This document shows, piece after piece, positions 1 to 9,248 of a stretch of 64,000 nucleotides of DNA. The number at the start of each line of letters is the position of its first letter. The stretch's first letter is position 1. The position numbers and the translations under genes are program-made. The DNA is from Rickettsiella grylli (GTDB lineage: Bacteria > Pseudomonadota > Gammaproteobacteria > Diplorickettsiales > Diplorickettsiaceae): assembly GCF_000168295.1 (NCBI RefSeq), contig NZ_AAQJ02000001.1:1079001-1143000 (forward strand). The letters run 5' to 3'. Below the pieces are notes generated by a model, which saw nothing but the letters and a program-made list of their open reading frames with translations, was not told the DNA's origin and made no database searches.

Positions 1-2705
1 TCACCTGCTTCCACCCAAGCACCTAAATGTACAATACCTGACTTATCTAACTTAGAAAGTGCACTTTCCCCAACATTAGGAATATCGGAAGAAACCTCTT
101 CGGAACCTAATTTAGTATCCCGTGCAATACAGGTTAATTCTTCGATATGTATTGTGGTAAAACAATCTTCAGAAACGATACGCTCTGAAATAAGAATAGA
201 ATCTTCAAAGTTATACCCGTTCCAGGGCATAAAGGCGACAAGCAAATTACGTCCTAATGCTAATTCACCTAAGTCCGTTGAAGGACCGTCAGCCAGAACA
301 TCGTCTTTTTTAATCTTATCGCCTTTTTTTACTAACGGTCGCTGATTAATACAGGTGTTTTGATTAGAACGTGTATATTTTGTTAAATTATAAATATCAA
401 CACCTGCGGTACCTGCAAGTGCTTCTTCATCATCAACGCGTACGACAATACGACCCGCATCCACTGAATCAATAATACCACCTCGTTTAGCCACCATAAC
501 GACGCCCGAGTCAACGGCGACTTTTCGTTCCATACCGGTGCCCACTAAAGGTTTTTCCGTACGCAAGGTAGGAACGGCTTGGCGTTGCATATTTGAGCCC
601 ATCAACGCTCGATTGGCATCATCATGCTCTAAAAAAGGGATCAATGAAGCGGCCACCGAAACAACTTGTGCCGGCGAAATATCCATATAGTTCACCTTAT
701 CCGCTGTCGTTAGCATGGATTCATTACGATGACGACAAGGGATTAAATCATCAATTAATTTTCCATGGCTATCCAGTCGTGTATTCGCTTGCGCAATGAC
801 ATATTTTCCCTCTTCTATTGCGGATAAATATTGAATGGTTTGAGTGACTTTACCATTTTCAACTTTGCGATAAGGCGTTTCAAGGAATCCGTAATCATTT
901 GTTCTGGCATAAACGGCTAACGAATTGATTAAACCGATATTAGGGCCTTCTGGTGTTTCAATGGGACAGACTCGACCATAATGGGTGGGGTGCACATCGC
1001 GAACCTCAAAACCTGCTCGCTCACGCGTTAAACCACCCGGACCCAAAGCAGAAACTCGTCGTTTATGCGTAATTTCTGAAAGCGGATTGACTTGATCCAT
1101 AAATTGTGACAATTGGCTTGATCCAAAAAATTCTTTGATAGCCGCTGAGATAGGCTTGGCATTAATCAAATCTTGCGGCATTAAATTTTCAGATTCAGCA
1201 ACACTTAAACGATCTCTAACTGCGCGTTCAACGCGCACTAAACCAATACGAAATTGATTTTCAGCCATTTCACCGACACTTCGTACTCGACGGTTTCCTA
1301 AATGATCGATATCATCGACATCACCCTTACCATTTCGAATTTCGATTAATTCTCGTAATACACCGACAATATCATCTTTCGTTAACGTGCCGGAGCCCGT
1401 AATCTCCTCTCGCCCTAAACGTCGGTTAAACTTCATCCGGCCTACGGAGGACAAATCGTAACGATCGGAAACAAAAAATAAATTTTTAAATAAAGCTTCT
1501 GCTGCTTCCTTCGTTGGTGGCTCACCCGGCCGCATCATGCGATAAATTTCAACAAGCGCTTCTTGCTGATTATGACTTGGATCAATGCGTAGCGTTGTTG
1601 AGATATAAGCCCCTGAATCTAAATCATTCGTGTATAAGGTTTCTATTTTTTCTACTCGCGCTTCTATTAATTTTTTTATAATGTCCGCGGTCAGTTCTGC
1701 GTTGGCATCCACTAAAATTTCACCCGTTTCTGTATTAACGACGGGTTTTGCCAATGTTTTACCGATCAAATAATCGATGGGCAGCTCTAATTGTTTAATT
1801 TTCGCTTTTTCTATTTCGCGAATTTGTCGAACGGCAATCCGTCGACCTTGTTCAACAATCACTTTGCCCGCTGCATTTTTAATATCAAAACTCGCAATTT
1901 CTCCCCGTAAGCGCTCGGGGACTAAATCTAAAACAGCATTTTCACCTTTTAAATAAAAAACATTGTTATTAAAAAACAAGGCTAAAATTTCTTCTGATGT
2001 ATAACCTAAAGCACGCAAAAGAATAGTCGCTGCTAATTTACGACGTCTATCAATACGAACAAATAAATTATCTTTCGGATCAAATTCAAAATCTAACCAG
2101 GAGCCCCGGTAAGGAATAATTCGTGCAGCATAAAGCAACTTACCTGAAGAATGGGTTTTCCCTTTATCATGTTCAAAAAATACGCCCGGTGAGCGATGTA
2201 ATTGTGAAACAACCACGCGATCAGTACCATTAATAACAAAACTTCCTGTATCTGTCATTAAAGGCAACTCGCCCATGTAGACTTCTTGCTCTTTAATATA
2301 CTTGATCTTGGTTGAGCCCGGAACAGCCTCTTTATCATAAATAACTAAACGCATTTTAACGCGTAAAGGCGCGCCATAGGTTAATCCCCGTGCTTGACAT
2401 TCCTTAACGTCAAAAGAGGGTTGACCAATTCGATAGTTAATATATTCCAACGTCGCTTCACCACTGGCGTAAGAAGAAATAGGAAATATAGATTTAAAGG
2501 CTGCATTAAGTCCTTTATCTTCTAACGCATCCGGTGAGGTATCTAATTGTAAAAATCGATGATAAGACTCAATTTGCGTCGCTAATAAATAAGGCGCTTC
2601 CATTATGGTTGCTTGTTTACCAAAATTTTTCCGAATACGTTTTTTTTCGGTAAATGAATAAGAAGAATTTGCTTGCTCTGTTGTCGGGGATGTCCGAGTT
2701 ACCAT
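1..2705 (-). CDS. rpoB: RNA polymerase beta subunit, N-terminal ~901 residues (runs off left edge)
   Basis: Beta subunit of the core RNA polymerase. Translating the minus strand from ATG 2705-2703 gives an open frame to the window edge, about 901 of the ~1340 residues usual for the family. The N-terminal stretch [10 protein letters not shown] and the later [23 protein letters not shown] and [10 protein letters not shown] blocks are diagnostic. In the rifampicin region the main resistance positions (Q513, D516, H526 and S531 in E. coli numbering) are unchanged, while position 518 is Val and 530 is Val, so nothing indicates rifampicin resistance. The start is preceded by AGGTGA about 10 bases upstream. 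The gene follows rplL in the usual rplKAJL-rpoBC order; rpoC should lie left of the window. Confidence 0.98.
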   Translation of the reverse strand, partial: MVTRTSPTTEQANSSYSFTEKKRIRKNFGKQATIMEAPYLLATQIESYHRFLQLDTSPDALEDKGLNAAFKSIFPISSYASGEATLEYINYRIGQPSFDVKECQARGLTYGAPLRVKMRLVIYDKEAVPGSTKIKYIKEQEVYMGELPLMTDTGSFVINGTDRVVVSQLHRSPGVFFEHDKGKTHSSGKLLYAARIIPYRGSWLDFEFDPKDNLFVRIDRRRKLAATILLRALGYTSEEILALFFNNNVFYLKGENAVLDLVPERLRGEIASFDIKNAAGKVIVEQGRRIAVRQIREIEKAKIKQLELPIDYLIGKTLAKPVVNTETGEILVDANAELTADIIKKLIEARVEKIETLYTNDLDSGAYISTTLRIDPSHNQQEALVEIYRMMRPGEPPTKEAAEALFKNLFFVSDRYDLSSVGRMKFNRRLGREEITGSGTLTKDDIVGVLRELIEIRNGKGDVDDIDHLGNRRVRSVGEMAENQFRIGLVRVERAVRDRLSVAESENLMPQDLINAKPISAAIKEFFGSSQLSQFMDQVNPLSEITHKRRVSALGPGGLTRERAGFEVRDVHPTHYGRVCPIETPEGPNIGLINSLAVYARTNDYGFLETPYRKVENGKVTQTIQYLSAIEEGKYVIAQANTRLDSHGKLIDDLIPCRHRNESMLTTADKVNYMDISPAQVVSVAASLIPFLEHDDANRALMGSNMQRQAVPTLRTEKPLVGTGMERKVAVDSGVVMVAKRGGIIDSVDAGRIVVRVDDEEALAGTAGVDIYNLTKYTRSNQNTCINQRPLVKKGDKIKKDDVLADGPSTDLGELALGRNLLVAFMPWNGYNFEDSILISERIVSEDCFTTIHIEELTCIARDTKLGSEEVSSDIPNVGESALSKLDKSGIVHLGAWVEAG

Positions 2706-2831
2706 CTAAAGTTCACCTAGTTAGAAACAAGAATAAAAAACCGCCACCCTACGGGTTTAGTTTGTGCTGGGATTAGCCGCATATATTTTAAATATAAAAT
2801 GTTCAGCGTAAACATTCATTCGTCACATCAT

Positions 2832-2864
2832 AAAGAATGCCTAGATTAAAGCTAGGCATTCTTT
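2832..2864 (-). terminator. rplL-rpoB intergenic hairpin, probable attenuator
   Basis: A perfect 13-bp inverted repeat (arms 2832-2844 and 2852-2864, 7-base loop) lies 14 bases after the rplL stop, with a short T stretch after it in both directions. In E. coli a partial terminator at this place lets only a fraction of transcripts enter rpoBC, and an RNase III site lies nearby. The position suggests the same role here. The T-tract on the rpoB side is only three bases, so readthrough is expected. Confidence 0.7.
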
Positions 2865-2877
2865 TATTGGTATCGTG

Positions 2878-3267
2878 TTATTTCATTTCAGCCGTAGCGC
2901 CTGCTTCTTTAAGCTTAGCGACCAGGGCTTCAGCATCTGCTTTCGATAATCCTTCTTTGATCACTGCTTTCGGTGCAGATTCAACTAAGTCTTTCGCTTC
3001 TTTTAAACCAAGACCCGTCACTTCTCGGACTGCTTTAATCACACTAATCTTATTAGCGCCCACCTCTTTCAGTTCCACATTAAATTCAGTTTTTTCTTCG
3101 GCCACAGCGGCAGCTGCACCAGGCGCAGGCGCCGCTGCAACCGTTGCTGCGGCTGCAGAAACCTCAAATTTCTCTTCCATGCGCTTAATTAAATCAACAA
3201 TTTCCATAACACTCATATTAGAAATTGTATTTAATATATCATCTTTTGTTTTACCTTCTGCACTCAT
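2878..3267 (-). CDS. rplL: 50S ribosomal protein L7/L12
   Basis: Stalk protein of the large ribosomal subunit, 129 residues (E. coli 121). It has the N-terminal dimerisation segment, an Ala/Pro-rich hinge (about residues 40-60) and the C-terminal factor-binding domain with [10 protein letters not shown] and [12 protein letters not shown]. The chosen ATG at 3267 sits 8 bases after GGAG; the upstream in-frame GTG at 3276 overlaps that ribosome-binding site and is rejected. It follows rplJ closely, as in the usual L10-L7/L12 operon. Confidence 0.97.
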   Translation of the reverse strand: MSAEGKTKDDILNTISNMSVMEIVDLIKRMEEKFEVSAAAATVAAAPAPGAAAAVAEEKTEFNVELKEVGANKISVIKAVREVTGLGLKEAKDLVESAPKAVIKEGLSKADAEALVAKLKEAGATAEMK

Positions 3268-3306
3268 AGTTATCACTCCAAAAAAATAAAAACTTTAATT
3301 ACACGT

Positions 3307-3840
3307 TTACGCAGCAGCACGTTGCTGTTTTTCACGGATAGCATCCAATGTTCGTACGAGTTTGGCGTGTGGTTCAGCCAGCGTACGCACTAATTTAGTG
3401 ATTGGCGCTTTTATAACGGCCATCAATGTCGCAATCGCTTCATTACGGGTTGGAAGATTTGCAAGTTTTTCGAGTTCATTTACAGCGAGTAATTGACCAT
3501 CAAAGGCAACCGCTTTAACGATTAATTTTTCATTTTGCTTAATAAATGACTGTATGAGCCGCGCAGCTGCACCAGGCTCTTGTTGAGAAAATGCCAACAG
3601 TAAAGGACCTACGAGCGTATCTTGTAAGCATGCAAAGCCAGTACCCGCTAAAGCACGCCGCGCCAGCGTATTACGTACCACACGTAAATAAACGCCAGAA
3701 CCTCTTGCTTGCACGCGTAATTGGCTCATTTCCCTGACACTTAAACCACGGTACTCCGCTGTTACTGCCGATAATGCATTTTTTGCAACCTCTCCAACTT
3801 CCGCAACAATGGCCTGTTTATCTTCAAGTCTTAATGTCAC
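3307..3840 (-). CDS. rplJ: 50S ribosomal protein L10
   Basis: Anchors the L7/L12 stalk to 23S rRNA and, in complex with L7/L12, represses its own mRNA. It has 177 residues, slightly longer than the 165 of E. coli. The N-terminal core (KQAIVAEV, YRGLSVREMSQLR, VVRNTLARRAL) is clear. The start is GTG, preceded by GAGGAGA at 8 bases. The C-terminal helix that docks L7/L12 carries a short internal repeat, KLVRTLAEPHA followed by KLVRTLDAIRE, which may add a dimer site; that is inference. A 307-base leader separates it from rplA. Confidence 0.97.
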   Translation of the reverse strand: MTLRLEDKQAIVAEVGEVAKNALSAVTAEYRGLSVREMSQLRVQARGSGVYLRVVRNTLARRALAGTGFACLQDTLVGPLLLAFSQQEPGAAARLIQSFIKQNEKLIVKAVAFDGQLLAVNELEKLANLPTRNEAIATLMAVIKAPITKLVRTLAEPHAKLVRTLDAIREKQQRAAA

Positions 3841-3866
3841 GTTAGTCTTCTCCTCATCATTATTGT

Positions 3867-3978
3867 TTCAACCATTGATGAATGGTTGAAGGCTTGGTGG
3901 CCAAAAGGGTCACCGTCTGCGTAGGTAAAATTAAGCACCACGTATTTTATTCACTCAATATTATTAGATGCACCTACG
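3867..3978 (-). promoter_or_regulatory. rplJ leader: candidate L10(L12)4-binding RNA structure
   Basis: The 307 bases between rplA and rplJ (3841-4147) hold no gene but strong RNA structure. Near the start codon is a perfect 10-bp hairpin (arms 3867-3876 and 3881-3890, 4-base loop). Farther upstream CGTAGGT (minus strand, 3972-3978) can pair with ACCTACG (3920-3926), and the segment in between includes a GCAGACGGTGAC run. Position and shape fit the autoregulatory L10 leader of gammaproteobacteria. I did not fold it or compare it to a covariance model. Confidence 0.6.
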
Positions 3979-4053
3979 GTCTCCGACAGTTAGAGGGAAA
4001 GCCCTTTAACTGCGAATTCTTTTCCACTGATATATATCGAGTGGAGGGTAGTC

Positions 4054-4082
4054 CTTCTATCCTAAATACCTTAAATAGTCAA
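4054..4082 (-). promoter_or_regulatory. putative sigma-70 promoter for rplJL-rpoBC
   Basis: On the minus strand TTGACT (4082-4077) and TAGAAG (4059-4054) are separated by exactly 17 bases. The -35 matches five of six consensus bases, the -10 four of six. It lies just after rplA and upstream of the whole L10 leader, where the E. coli L10 promoter is found. Predicted start is near 4047. Confidence 0.5.
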
Positions 4083-4147
4083 GATAAAAATTCATTTTAT
4101 GCTCTTTCATCTTATTCACTTATACTGAAATGTGCCCCTTATCTATC

Positions 4148-4846
4148 TCATGGCGTTGAATCCAGTGATGCTAAACTAATTGATAAACCGGGACCCATTG
4201 TGCTGGATAAACTTAACTTCTTTAAATAAACTCCTTTTGCCGTAGTCGGCTTCGCTTTTTTAACCACATTGATGAGCACTTCTAAATTTTGTAACAATTG
4301 TTCGGGCTCAAAATTCAATTTACCAATGGTGCAGTGAATTATTCCACCTTTATCGGCGCGGTAACGAACTTGACCCGATTTAGCATGAGATACTGCTGTG
4401 GCGACGTCCATAGTGACCGTCCCTATTTTTGGATTTGGCATCAAACCTCTGGGTCCTAATAACGGGCCCAGCTGTCCTACTAAGCGCATTGCGTCCGGCG
4501 TTGCAATCAGCACGTCAAAATCGAAATTACCGGCTTTAATAGTCTCCGCCAAATCGTCAAAACCCACGATATCAGCACCCGCAGCTTTTGCTGCTTCAGC
4601 ATGGACTGCCTGAGCAAATACAGCAACGCGTGGTGTTTTTCCTGTTCCATGTGGCAAAACAACTGCGCCACGGACGACCTGATCCGACTTACGCGAATCA
4701 ATGCCAAGATTAATGCTCACATCAACACTCTGATTGAATTTCACCGGAAATTCTTTTAATAAAGTAATAGCCTCTAGAACAGTATAAGTCTTTCCAGGAA
4801 GCACTTTTTCTCTCATCAAGCGAAATCGTTTACTTAATTTAGCCAT
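4148..4846 (-). CDS. rplA: 50S ribosomal protein L1
   Basis: L1 stalk protein, also the expected translational repressor of the rplK-rplA mRNA. It has 232 residues (E. coli 234). Conserved blocks include MAKLSKR at the start, [20 protein letters not shown] and [15 protein letters not shown]. The frame extends upstream to 4870, but the ATG at 4846 gives the canonical N-terminus, begins one base after the rplK stop and has a GAGGGGG ribosome-binding site inside the rplK end. Confidence 0.97.
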   Translation of the reverse strand: MAKLSKRFRLMREKVLPGKTYTVLEAITLLKEFPVKFNQSVDVSINLGIDSRKSDQVVRGAVVLPHGTGKTPRVAVFAQAVHAEAAKAAGADIVGFDDLAETIKAGNFDFDVLIATPDAMRLVGQLGPLLGPRGLMPNPKIGTVTMDVATAVSHAKSGQVRYRADKGGIIHCTIGKLNFEPEQLLQNLEVLINVVKKAKPTTAKGVYLKKLSLSSTMGPGLSISLASLDSTP

Positions 4847-4847
4847 C

Positions 4848-5282
4848 TTATGCTTCCCCCTCAACGTCAATACCCATATTACGCGCGGTGCCTGCTATCG
4901 ATCGCATAGCGGCTTCTAAATCACTTGCGGTTAAGTCCGGCATTTTAACTGTTGCAATTTCTGCCAATTGTTGACGCGTAATTTTACCCACTTTATTTTT
5001 ATTGGGGATACTACTGCCTTTGCTGATGCCCGCAGCCTTCATAATTAAATAAGATGCAGGTGGTGTTTTAATAACAAATGTAAAACTACGATCCGTGTGA
5101 ACCGTAATGACAACAGGCATCGGCATCCCTTTTTCCATATTTTGAGTTCGCGCGTTAAACGCCTTACAGAACTCCATAATATTCACCCCTTGTTGTCCCA
5201 AAGCAGGACCAATAGGGGGGGCAGGATTAGCCTCGCCGGCCTTCACCTGTAATTTTACATAGGCTTGTACTTTCTTTGCCAT
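4848..5282 (-). CDS. rplK: 50S ribosomal protein L11
   Basis: Binds 23S rRNA at the GTPase-associated centre and is needed for RelA activation during the stringent response. It has 144 residues (E. coli 142), with [29 protein letters not shown] and KTPPASYL all recognisable. The ATG follows GGAGG at 7 bases. It is the first gene of the rplK-rplA unit, 199 bases downstream of nusG. Confidence 0.97.
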   Translation of the reverse strand: MAKKVQAYVKLQVKAGEANPAPPIGPALGQQGVNIMEFCKAFNARTQNMEKGMPMPVVITVHTDRSFTFVIKTPPASYLIMKAAGISKGSSIPNKNKVGKITRQQLAEIATVKMPDLTASDLEAAMRSIAGTARNMGIDVEGEA

Positions 5283-5293
5283 TTTTTTACCTC

Positions 5294-5330
5294 CGGGTTA
5301 AACGCTTAGCGTAACCACCAAGCTCCCCAT
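5294..5330 (-). promoter_or_regulatory. candidate L1-binding leader hairpin of rplK
   Basis: Just upstream of the rplK ribosome-binding site the minus strand reads GGGGAGCTTGG, a loop, then CTAAGCGTTTAACCC. GCTTGG pairs with CTAAGC (one G-U) and GGG with CCC, leaving an asymmetric internal loop. That is the general shape of the L1 site in rplK leaders. The rest of the nusG-rplK gap shows only an AT-rich inverted repeat (5452-5470) and no convincing promoter. Confidence 0.5.
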
Positions 5331-5481
5331 TGACGTACGCTTCGCAATGAAACGTTTGCTTCGTATGCCGCTCAGTTTGCAACCTTACGGTTACTTACTC
5401 TCCCGTCATCTTGACGAAAAACCCCATTTGCGATGCGTATATTCTCTCTAACCTTTTTTTCTAAAAAAGGGCCCTCATGCA

Positions 5482-6129
5482 TCAAGCTTTTTTAACTTGA
5501 CCAAACTCTAATTCGACGGGTGTCGAGCGACCAAAAATAATCACTGAAACGCGCAGTCGATTTTTTTCATAATTAACCTCTTCAACTTCACCATTAAAGT
5601 CAGCAAAAGGCCCATCCACAACACGCACCACTTCACCCACCTCAAATAAAACTTTAGGTCGAGGCTTATCGACGCCCTCCTGCATGCGCTGTAAAATTTT
5701 ACTGACCTCTCGTTCACCCAAAGGCACTGGTTTATCACTCGTTCCACCAATAAATTTAATCACGCCGGGTGTTTTTTGAACGAGATACCAACTATCTTCA
5801 CCCATATCCATTTCAACCAAAACATAACCCGGGTAAAATTTTCGCGCCGTTTTACGCTTACGACCTTGCCGTATTTCAATGACTTCTTCAGTCGGAACAA
5901 TAATTTGGCCAAATTTTTCTGTTAAATCGTTTTGTTTAATTCGCTCATTTAATGCATCTAATACCTTGCGTTCATAACCCGAACGAACCTGAACAACATA
6001 CCATTGCTTCGATCCTTCTGTCATACTTTCCTTTACGGCAGACATTTTTTCATGATCGGGTGTTAAAATAGGGTCGCTTGATGATTGCTCCTTCGCATCG
6101 ATGCGAAGCCCTGATTTTTTTTCTGTCAT
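5482..6129 (-). CDS. nusG: transcription termination/antitermination factor NusG
   Basis: Binds RNA polymerase through its NGN domain, and Rho or S10 through its KOW domain. Clear blocks are [33 protein letters not shown] and the KOW segment [16 protein letters not shown]. The frame from ATG 6129 gives 215 residues, about 35 more than typical. An internal ATG at 6024 ([11 protein letters not shown]) with AGGA four bases upstream would give the standard 180. The upstream start has a weak GAGGA at 11 bases. The extra N-terminus (Lys/Glu/Ser-rich) may not be translated. It is cotranscribed with secE. Confidence 0.95.
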   Translation of the reverse strand: MTEKKSGLRIDAKEQSSSDPILTPDHEKMSAVKESMTEGSKQWYVVQVRSGYERKVLDALNERIKQNDLTEKFGQIIVPTEEVIEIRQGRKRKTARKFYPGYVLVEMDMGEDSWYLVQKTPGVIKFIGGTSDKPVPLGEREVSKILQRMQEGVDKPRPKVLFEVGEVVRVVDGPFADFNGEVEEVNYEKNRLRVSVIIFGRSTPVELEFGQVKKA

Positions 6130-6149
6130 ATGTTAACTATCCTCTTTAT

Positions 6150-6527
6150 TTATGCTGTTAAAAAAGCAACTGCCCATAACAAGAGTGTATCTATAGCCCA
6201 TAAAAACAAACCCGCCACGATAACCATCACGATGACGATCAACGTCGTACGGATGGTTTCTTCCCGTGTTGGCCAAACGACTTTACGTAACTCAGCACGT
6301 GAAGCTTGCGCAAATACCCAAAATTGCCGTCCTATTGCCGTATAAAAAAATAAGGAGGCCAAAATAAGTATCGCTATTATCCAACCTATCAAGCGAATAG
6401 CGATGACTTGATGTGAAAAATAATGATTTGTATAAATAGATAGTAGGAAAACAATCCCCATCATTATCCAAAGTATCCACTCTCTTTTCACTACAGTGGT
6501 TTTATTTTCAAGCTTTACATTCTTCAT
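6150..6527 (-). CDS. secE: preprotein translocase subunit SecE
   Basis: Small essential clamp of the SecYEG inner-membrane channel. It has 125 residues (E. coli 127), with three predicted membrane helices: two near residues 18-62 and one in the C-terminal third. The conserved cytosolic segment RAELRKVVWPTREE is intact. The start has no strong ribosome-binding site (only GATGA). It lies 20 bases upstream of nusG, the standard secE-nusG pair, and downstream of tRNA-Trp. Confidence 0.95.
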   Translation of the reverse strand: MKNVKLENKTTVVKREWILWIMMGIVFLLSIYTNHYFSHQVIAIRLIGWIIAILILASLFFYTAIGRQFWVFAQASRAELRKVVWPTREETIRTTLIVIVMVIVAGLFLWAIDTLLLWAVAFLTA

Positions 6528-6654
6528 TTCATCTATTTCTATCGTTTCTTCAAAAATAATACTTCGTTTCTTACGCTAGCTACCTGTTAAGCAGGCTTGA
6601 AGACAAATGACTTCGGTTCCTTCATTTTATCCATGCGTGCCAAGCCGAGACTTT

Positions 6655-6730
<76 letters not shown>

Positions 6731-6845
6731 AATTCAAATCGAATTCACGTGGATTTATAATTGAATGTCTCTCGGTTTTTGACATTTGAATCTAATTTCT
6801 CATTTAAATAAGTTTCTTCCCTCAGCAAGCCCCACAAAATTCTTA

Positions 6846-6920
<75 letters not shown>

Positions 6921-6995
6921 TTTCTGCATTATGATACGCTGTTCACTTGAAGTTTCCTGTGGTTACGATCACCCACGCCGCACCGGTTCTCTTTC

Positions 6996-7070
6996 TGGAG
7001 CGGGTGATGGGAATCGAACCCACATAGCCAGCTTGGAAGGCTGGAATTCTAACCATTGAACTACACCCGC
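6996..7070 (-). tRNA. tRNA-Gly (TCC)
   Basis: A 75-base cloverleaf with GCGGGTG acceptor, CCAGC/GCTGG anticodon arms, loop CTTCCAA (anticodon TCC), GGTTCGATTCC T-arm and encoded CCA. Confidence 0.97.
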
Positions 7071-7216
7071 AATTAACGTTTATACACTTTTTTGCATTAC
7101 ACTCTTTTTATAAGGTGTAAGGTCGCTCAATTTTCAAGAAGCCACTAAAAACTTATTCTCGGTTTTATTTCGCGACACTCCCAGCTTTTTTGTTAAACCT
7201 ATTTAACAAAATAAAC

Positions 7217-7301
<85 letters not shown>

Positions 7302-7318
7302 TCAAAATTGAGGGGGCT

Positions 7319-7347
7319 ATTTTGCGAAAGTCAAGCCTGGATGTCAA
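7319..7347 (-). promoter_or_regulatory. promoter of the tRNA-secE-nusG unit, stringent type
   Basis: On the minus strand a perfect TTGACA (7347-7342) is followed 17 bases later by CAAAAT (7324-7319) and then a GC-rich discriminator AGCCCCC. GC-rich discriminators are typical of stable-RNA promoters repressed by ppGpp. The start would lie a few bases before tRNA-Tyr. Confidence 0.7.
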
Positions 7348-7394
7348 CCACTATTCTTATTACAATAGATAAATATTTTTTTTGTATTTTTATT

Positions 7395-8000
7395 ATGCAT
7401 TTTCAAATGAACATTTATTCTGCGGCAGTGACACTTTTCTTTGTGATGGACCCTCTCGGAAATATTCCTATTTTCTTGTCATTACTTAAACAAGTTGATC
7501 CTTGTCGACGTACTCAAATTATCTTTCGTGAGAGCTTAATTGCTTTTTTTATTTTGACACTTTTTTTGTTCTGCGGGAAGCCCATTTTAAATAGCTTACA
7601 TATTAGCGAATCCGCATTAGGTATTGCTGGTGGAATTATCCTATTCCTTATCGCCATAAAAATGTTATTTCCTGCGAGCCAAAATAAGCGTGAAGTACAA
7701 ACGAAAGGTGAGCCGTTTATTGTTCCCATGGCTATTCCTCTTCTCGCAGGACCTTCCGGCATGACCATGGTTATTTTGCTGGCGAGTCAAGCGCCTCACG
7801 AAATGGGCAAATGGTTTGCTGCTTTAGCGGCTGCTTCATTGGCAGCAACATTACTGCTTTTAATTGCCATACCTTTACAAAAATTGCTGGGTGTTAAAGT
7901 CATTGCTGCATTAGAGCGTTTAATGGGAATGATTTTAACCACGATTGCGGTGCAAATGTTTTTAACCGGTTTAGCGAGATATCTGAATAGTATAAGTTGA
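7395..8000 (+). CDS. MarC-family integral membrane protein
   Basis: Inner-membrane protein of the MarC/YhgN family; the molecular role of the family is not settled. About 201 residues with six predicted membrane helices. Family motifs are FFVMDPLGNIPIFLSLL near the N-terminus and PFIVPMAIPLLAGPSGMTMVI in the middle. The frame is open from 7308, next to the tRNA-Tyr gene, but ATG 7395 (or 7407) gives the normal length and starts just before the first helix. Neither has a clear ribosome-binding site. The 3' end overlaps the convergent aminotransferase gene by 30 bases. Confidence 0.85.
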   Translation: MHFQMNIYSAAVTLFFVMDPLGNIPIFLSLLKQVDPCRRTQIIFRESLIAFFILTLFLFCGKPILNSLHISESALGIAGGIILFLIAIKMLFPASQNKREVQTKGEPFIVPMAIPLLAGPSGMTMVILLASQAPHEMGKWFAALAAASLAATLLLLIAIPLQKLLGVKVIAALERLMGMILTTIAVQMFLTGLARYLNSIS

Positions 8001-9242
8001 CACTACTTGTTTCAATAAGGTTAATGCTTCATCGAGTTGATCTTTGCTAATCACTAAAGGTGGCGCCAAACGAATAACCGTATCGTGTGTTTCATAGCTT
8101 AATAAACCTTGATCGAGGAGCTTTAAAACAATATCGCGACCTTTTGCATAACGTGAATCAAGCTCTAGACCAATAAATAAACCTTGACCTCGCACTTCTT
8201 TAATCACAGGAGAGGTTATTTTCAATAAATTTTGAAGTAAATACTCGCCCAGCTCTTTTGAACGTTGAATTAAATTTTCATCAATAAGTACGTTTAAAGC
8301 TTCCAAAGCAACGGTTGCTGCTAACGGATTGCCGCCAAAAGTACTCCCGTGATCGCCTGGTGCAAAAACCTGCATGACATCACGACGACTTAAAAATAAT
8401 GAAACAGGCAATAAACCACCCCCTAAGGCTTTCCCTAAAATTAAACCATCCGGTTTAACATTTTCATGCTCACACGCCAAAAAACGACCGGTCCTCCCTA
8501 AGCCGGTTTGTATCTCATCAAGAATAAGCAAGACATTATTTTCGCGACAAATTTTTTCAACGGCTTTTAAATAAGCATGCGGTGGAACAATAATGCCTCG
8601 TTCGCCTTGAATAGGTTCTACAAGAAAAGCAGCTGTGTTGGGTGTTATCGCCGAAGACAACGCGGTTGCACTGCCATACTCTATCAATTTAAATCCCGAT
8701 GCAAAAGGACCAAAGCCATATTGATATTGAGGTTTGGACGACATTCCTACCACCGTCGTTGTACGACCATGAAAATTCCCTCGGCAAACAATAATCTCCG
8801 CTTGATTTTCAGCGACTTTTTTTACGGTATACGCCCATTTTCGAGCCGCCTTAATGGCCGTTTCTACTGCTTCAACCCCTGTATTCATCGGTAAAGCACA
8901 GTCCATCTGCGTTAAAGCGCAAATACGCTTTAAAAAAGCACCTAACTTATCGCTATAAAAAGCGCGAGAACAGATAGCCAAGCGTTGTGCTTGCTGGGTT
9001 AAAACGTTCACTAAGCGCGGATGACTATGCCCATGACTAACGGCTGAATAAGCGCTCATCATATCGATATAACGTTTACCTGAAACATCCCAAAGTTCGG
9101 CACCTAAACCACGGCTCAGCACCACCGGCAACGGATCATAATTCGTTGCACCATACTGTTGTTCTCGCTCAATAAAGTTATTCGTTAAATTGTGGTTTTC
9201 ACTCAGTAGTAACTCATCTGTTAAAACACGTTGCTTTCCCAT
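7971..9242 (-). CDS. rocD: ornithine aminotransferase
   Basis: Class III PLP-dependent aminotransferase that would convert ornithine and 2-oxoglutarate into glutamate semialdehyde and glutamate. It has 423 residues. Lys271 in LILGKALGGG is the predicted Schiff-base lysine and Asp242 in LDEIQTGLGR the pyridine-nitrogen contact. NTGVEAVETAIKAARKW and GNFHGRT are typical of RocD rather than ArgD. It starts 6 bases after the arginase stop, so the two form an arginine-to-glutamate pair. A related omega-aminotransferase specificity cannot be excluded. Confidence 0.88.
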   Translation of the reverse strand: MGKQRVLTDELLLSENHNLTNNFIEREQQYGATNYDPLPVVLSRGLGAELWDVSGKRYIDMMSAYSAVSHGHSHPRLVNVLTQQAQRLAICSRAFYSDKLGAFLKRICALTQMDCALPMNTGVEAVETAIKAARKWAYTVKKVAENQAEIIVCRGNFHGRTTTVVGMSSKPQYQYGFGPFASGFKLIEYGSATALSSAITPNTAAFLVEPIQGERGIIVPPHAYLKAVEKICRENNVLLILDEIQTGLGRTGRFLACEHENVKPDGLILGKALGGGLLPVSLFLSRRDVMQVFAPGDHGSTFGGNPLAATVALEALNVLIDENLIQRSKELGEYLLQNLLKITSPVIKEVRGQGLFIGLELDSRYAKGRDIVLKLLDQGLLSYETHDTVIRLAPPLVISKDQLDEALTLLKQVVSTYTIQISR

Positions 9243-9248
9243 TTCGTT

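Noticed and set aside
1080-1140. Rifampicin-resistance substitution in rpoB (position 518 Val)
   Set aside because: Residue 518 differs from E. coli, but the main resistance positions are wild type and 518 varies naturally.
2837-3289. 150-codon plus-strand ORF across rplL
   Set aside because: It is the antisense shadow of rplL; its Ala-rich content mirrors the L7/L12 hinge and there is no ribosome-binding site.
3882-4229. 115-codon plus-strand ORF in the rplA-rplJ gap
   Set aside because: It covers the structured L10 leader and the end of rplA in antisense; no family resemblance or initiation signal.
5452-5470. AT-rich inverted repeat after nusG as a terminator
   Set aside because: Stem of A-T pairs with two G-C pairs, no following T-run on the coding side; rplK is expected to be partly read through from nusG.
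7308-7394. N-terminal 29-codon extension of the MarC-family frame
   Set aside because: It begins 7 bases from the tRNA-Tyr 5' end, overlaps the tRNA promoter and adds residues unlike the family.
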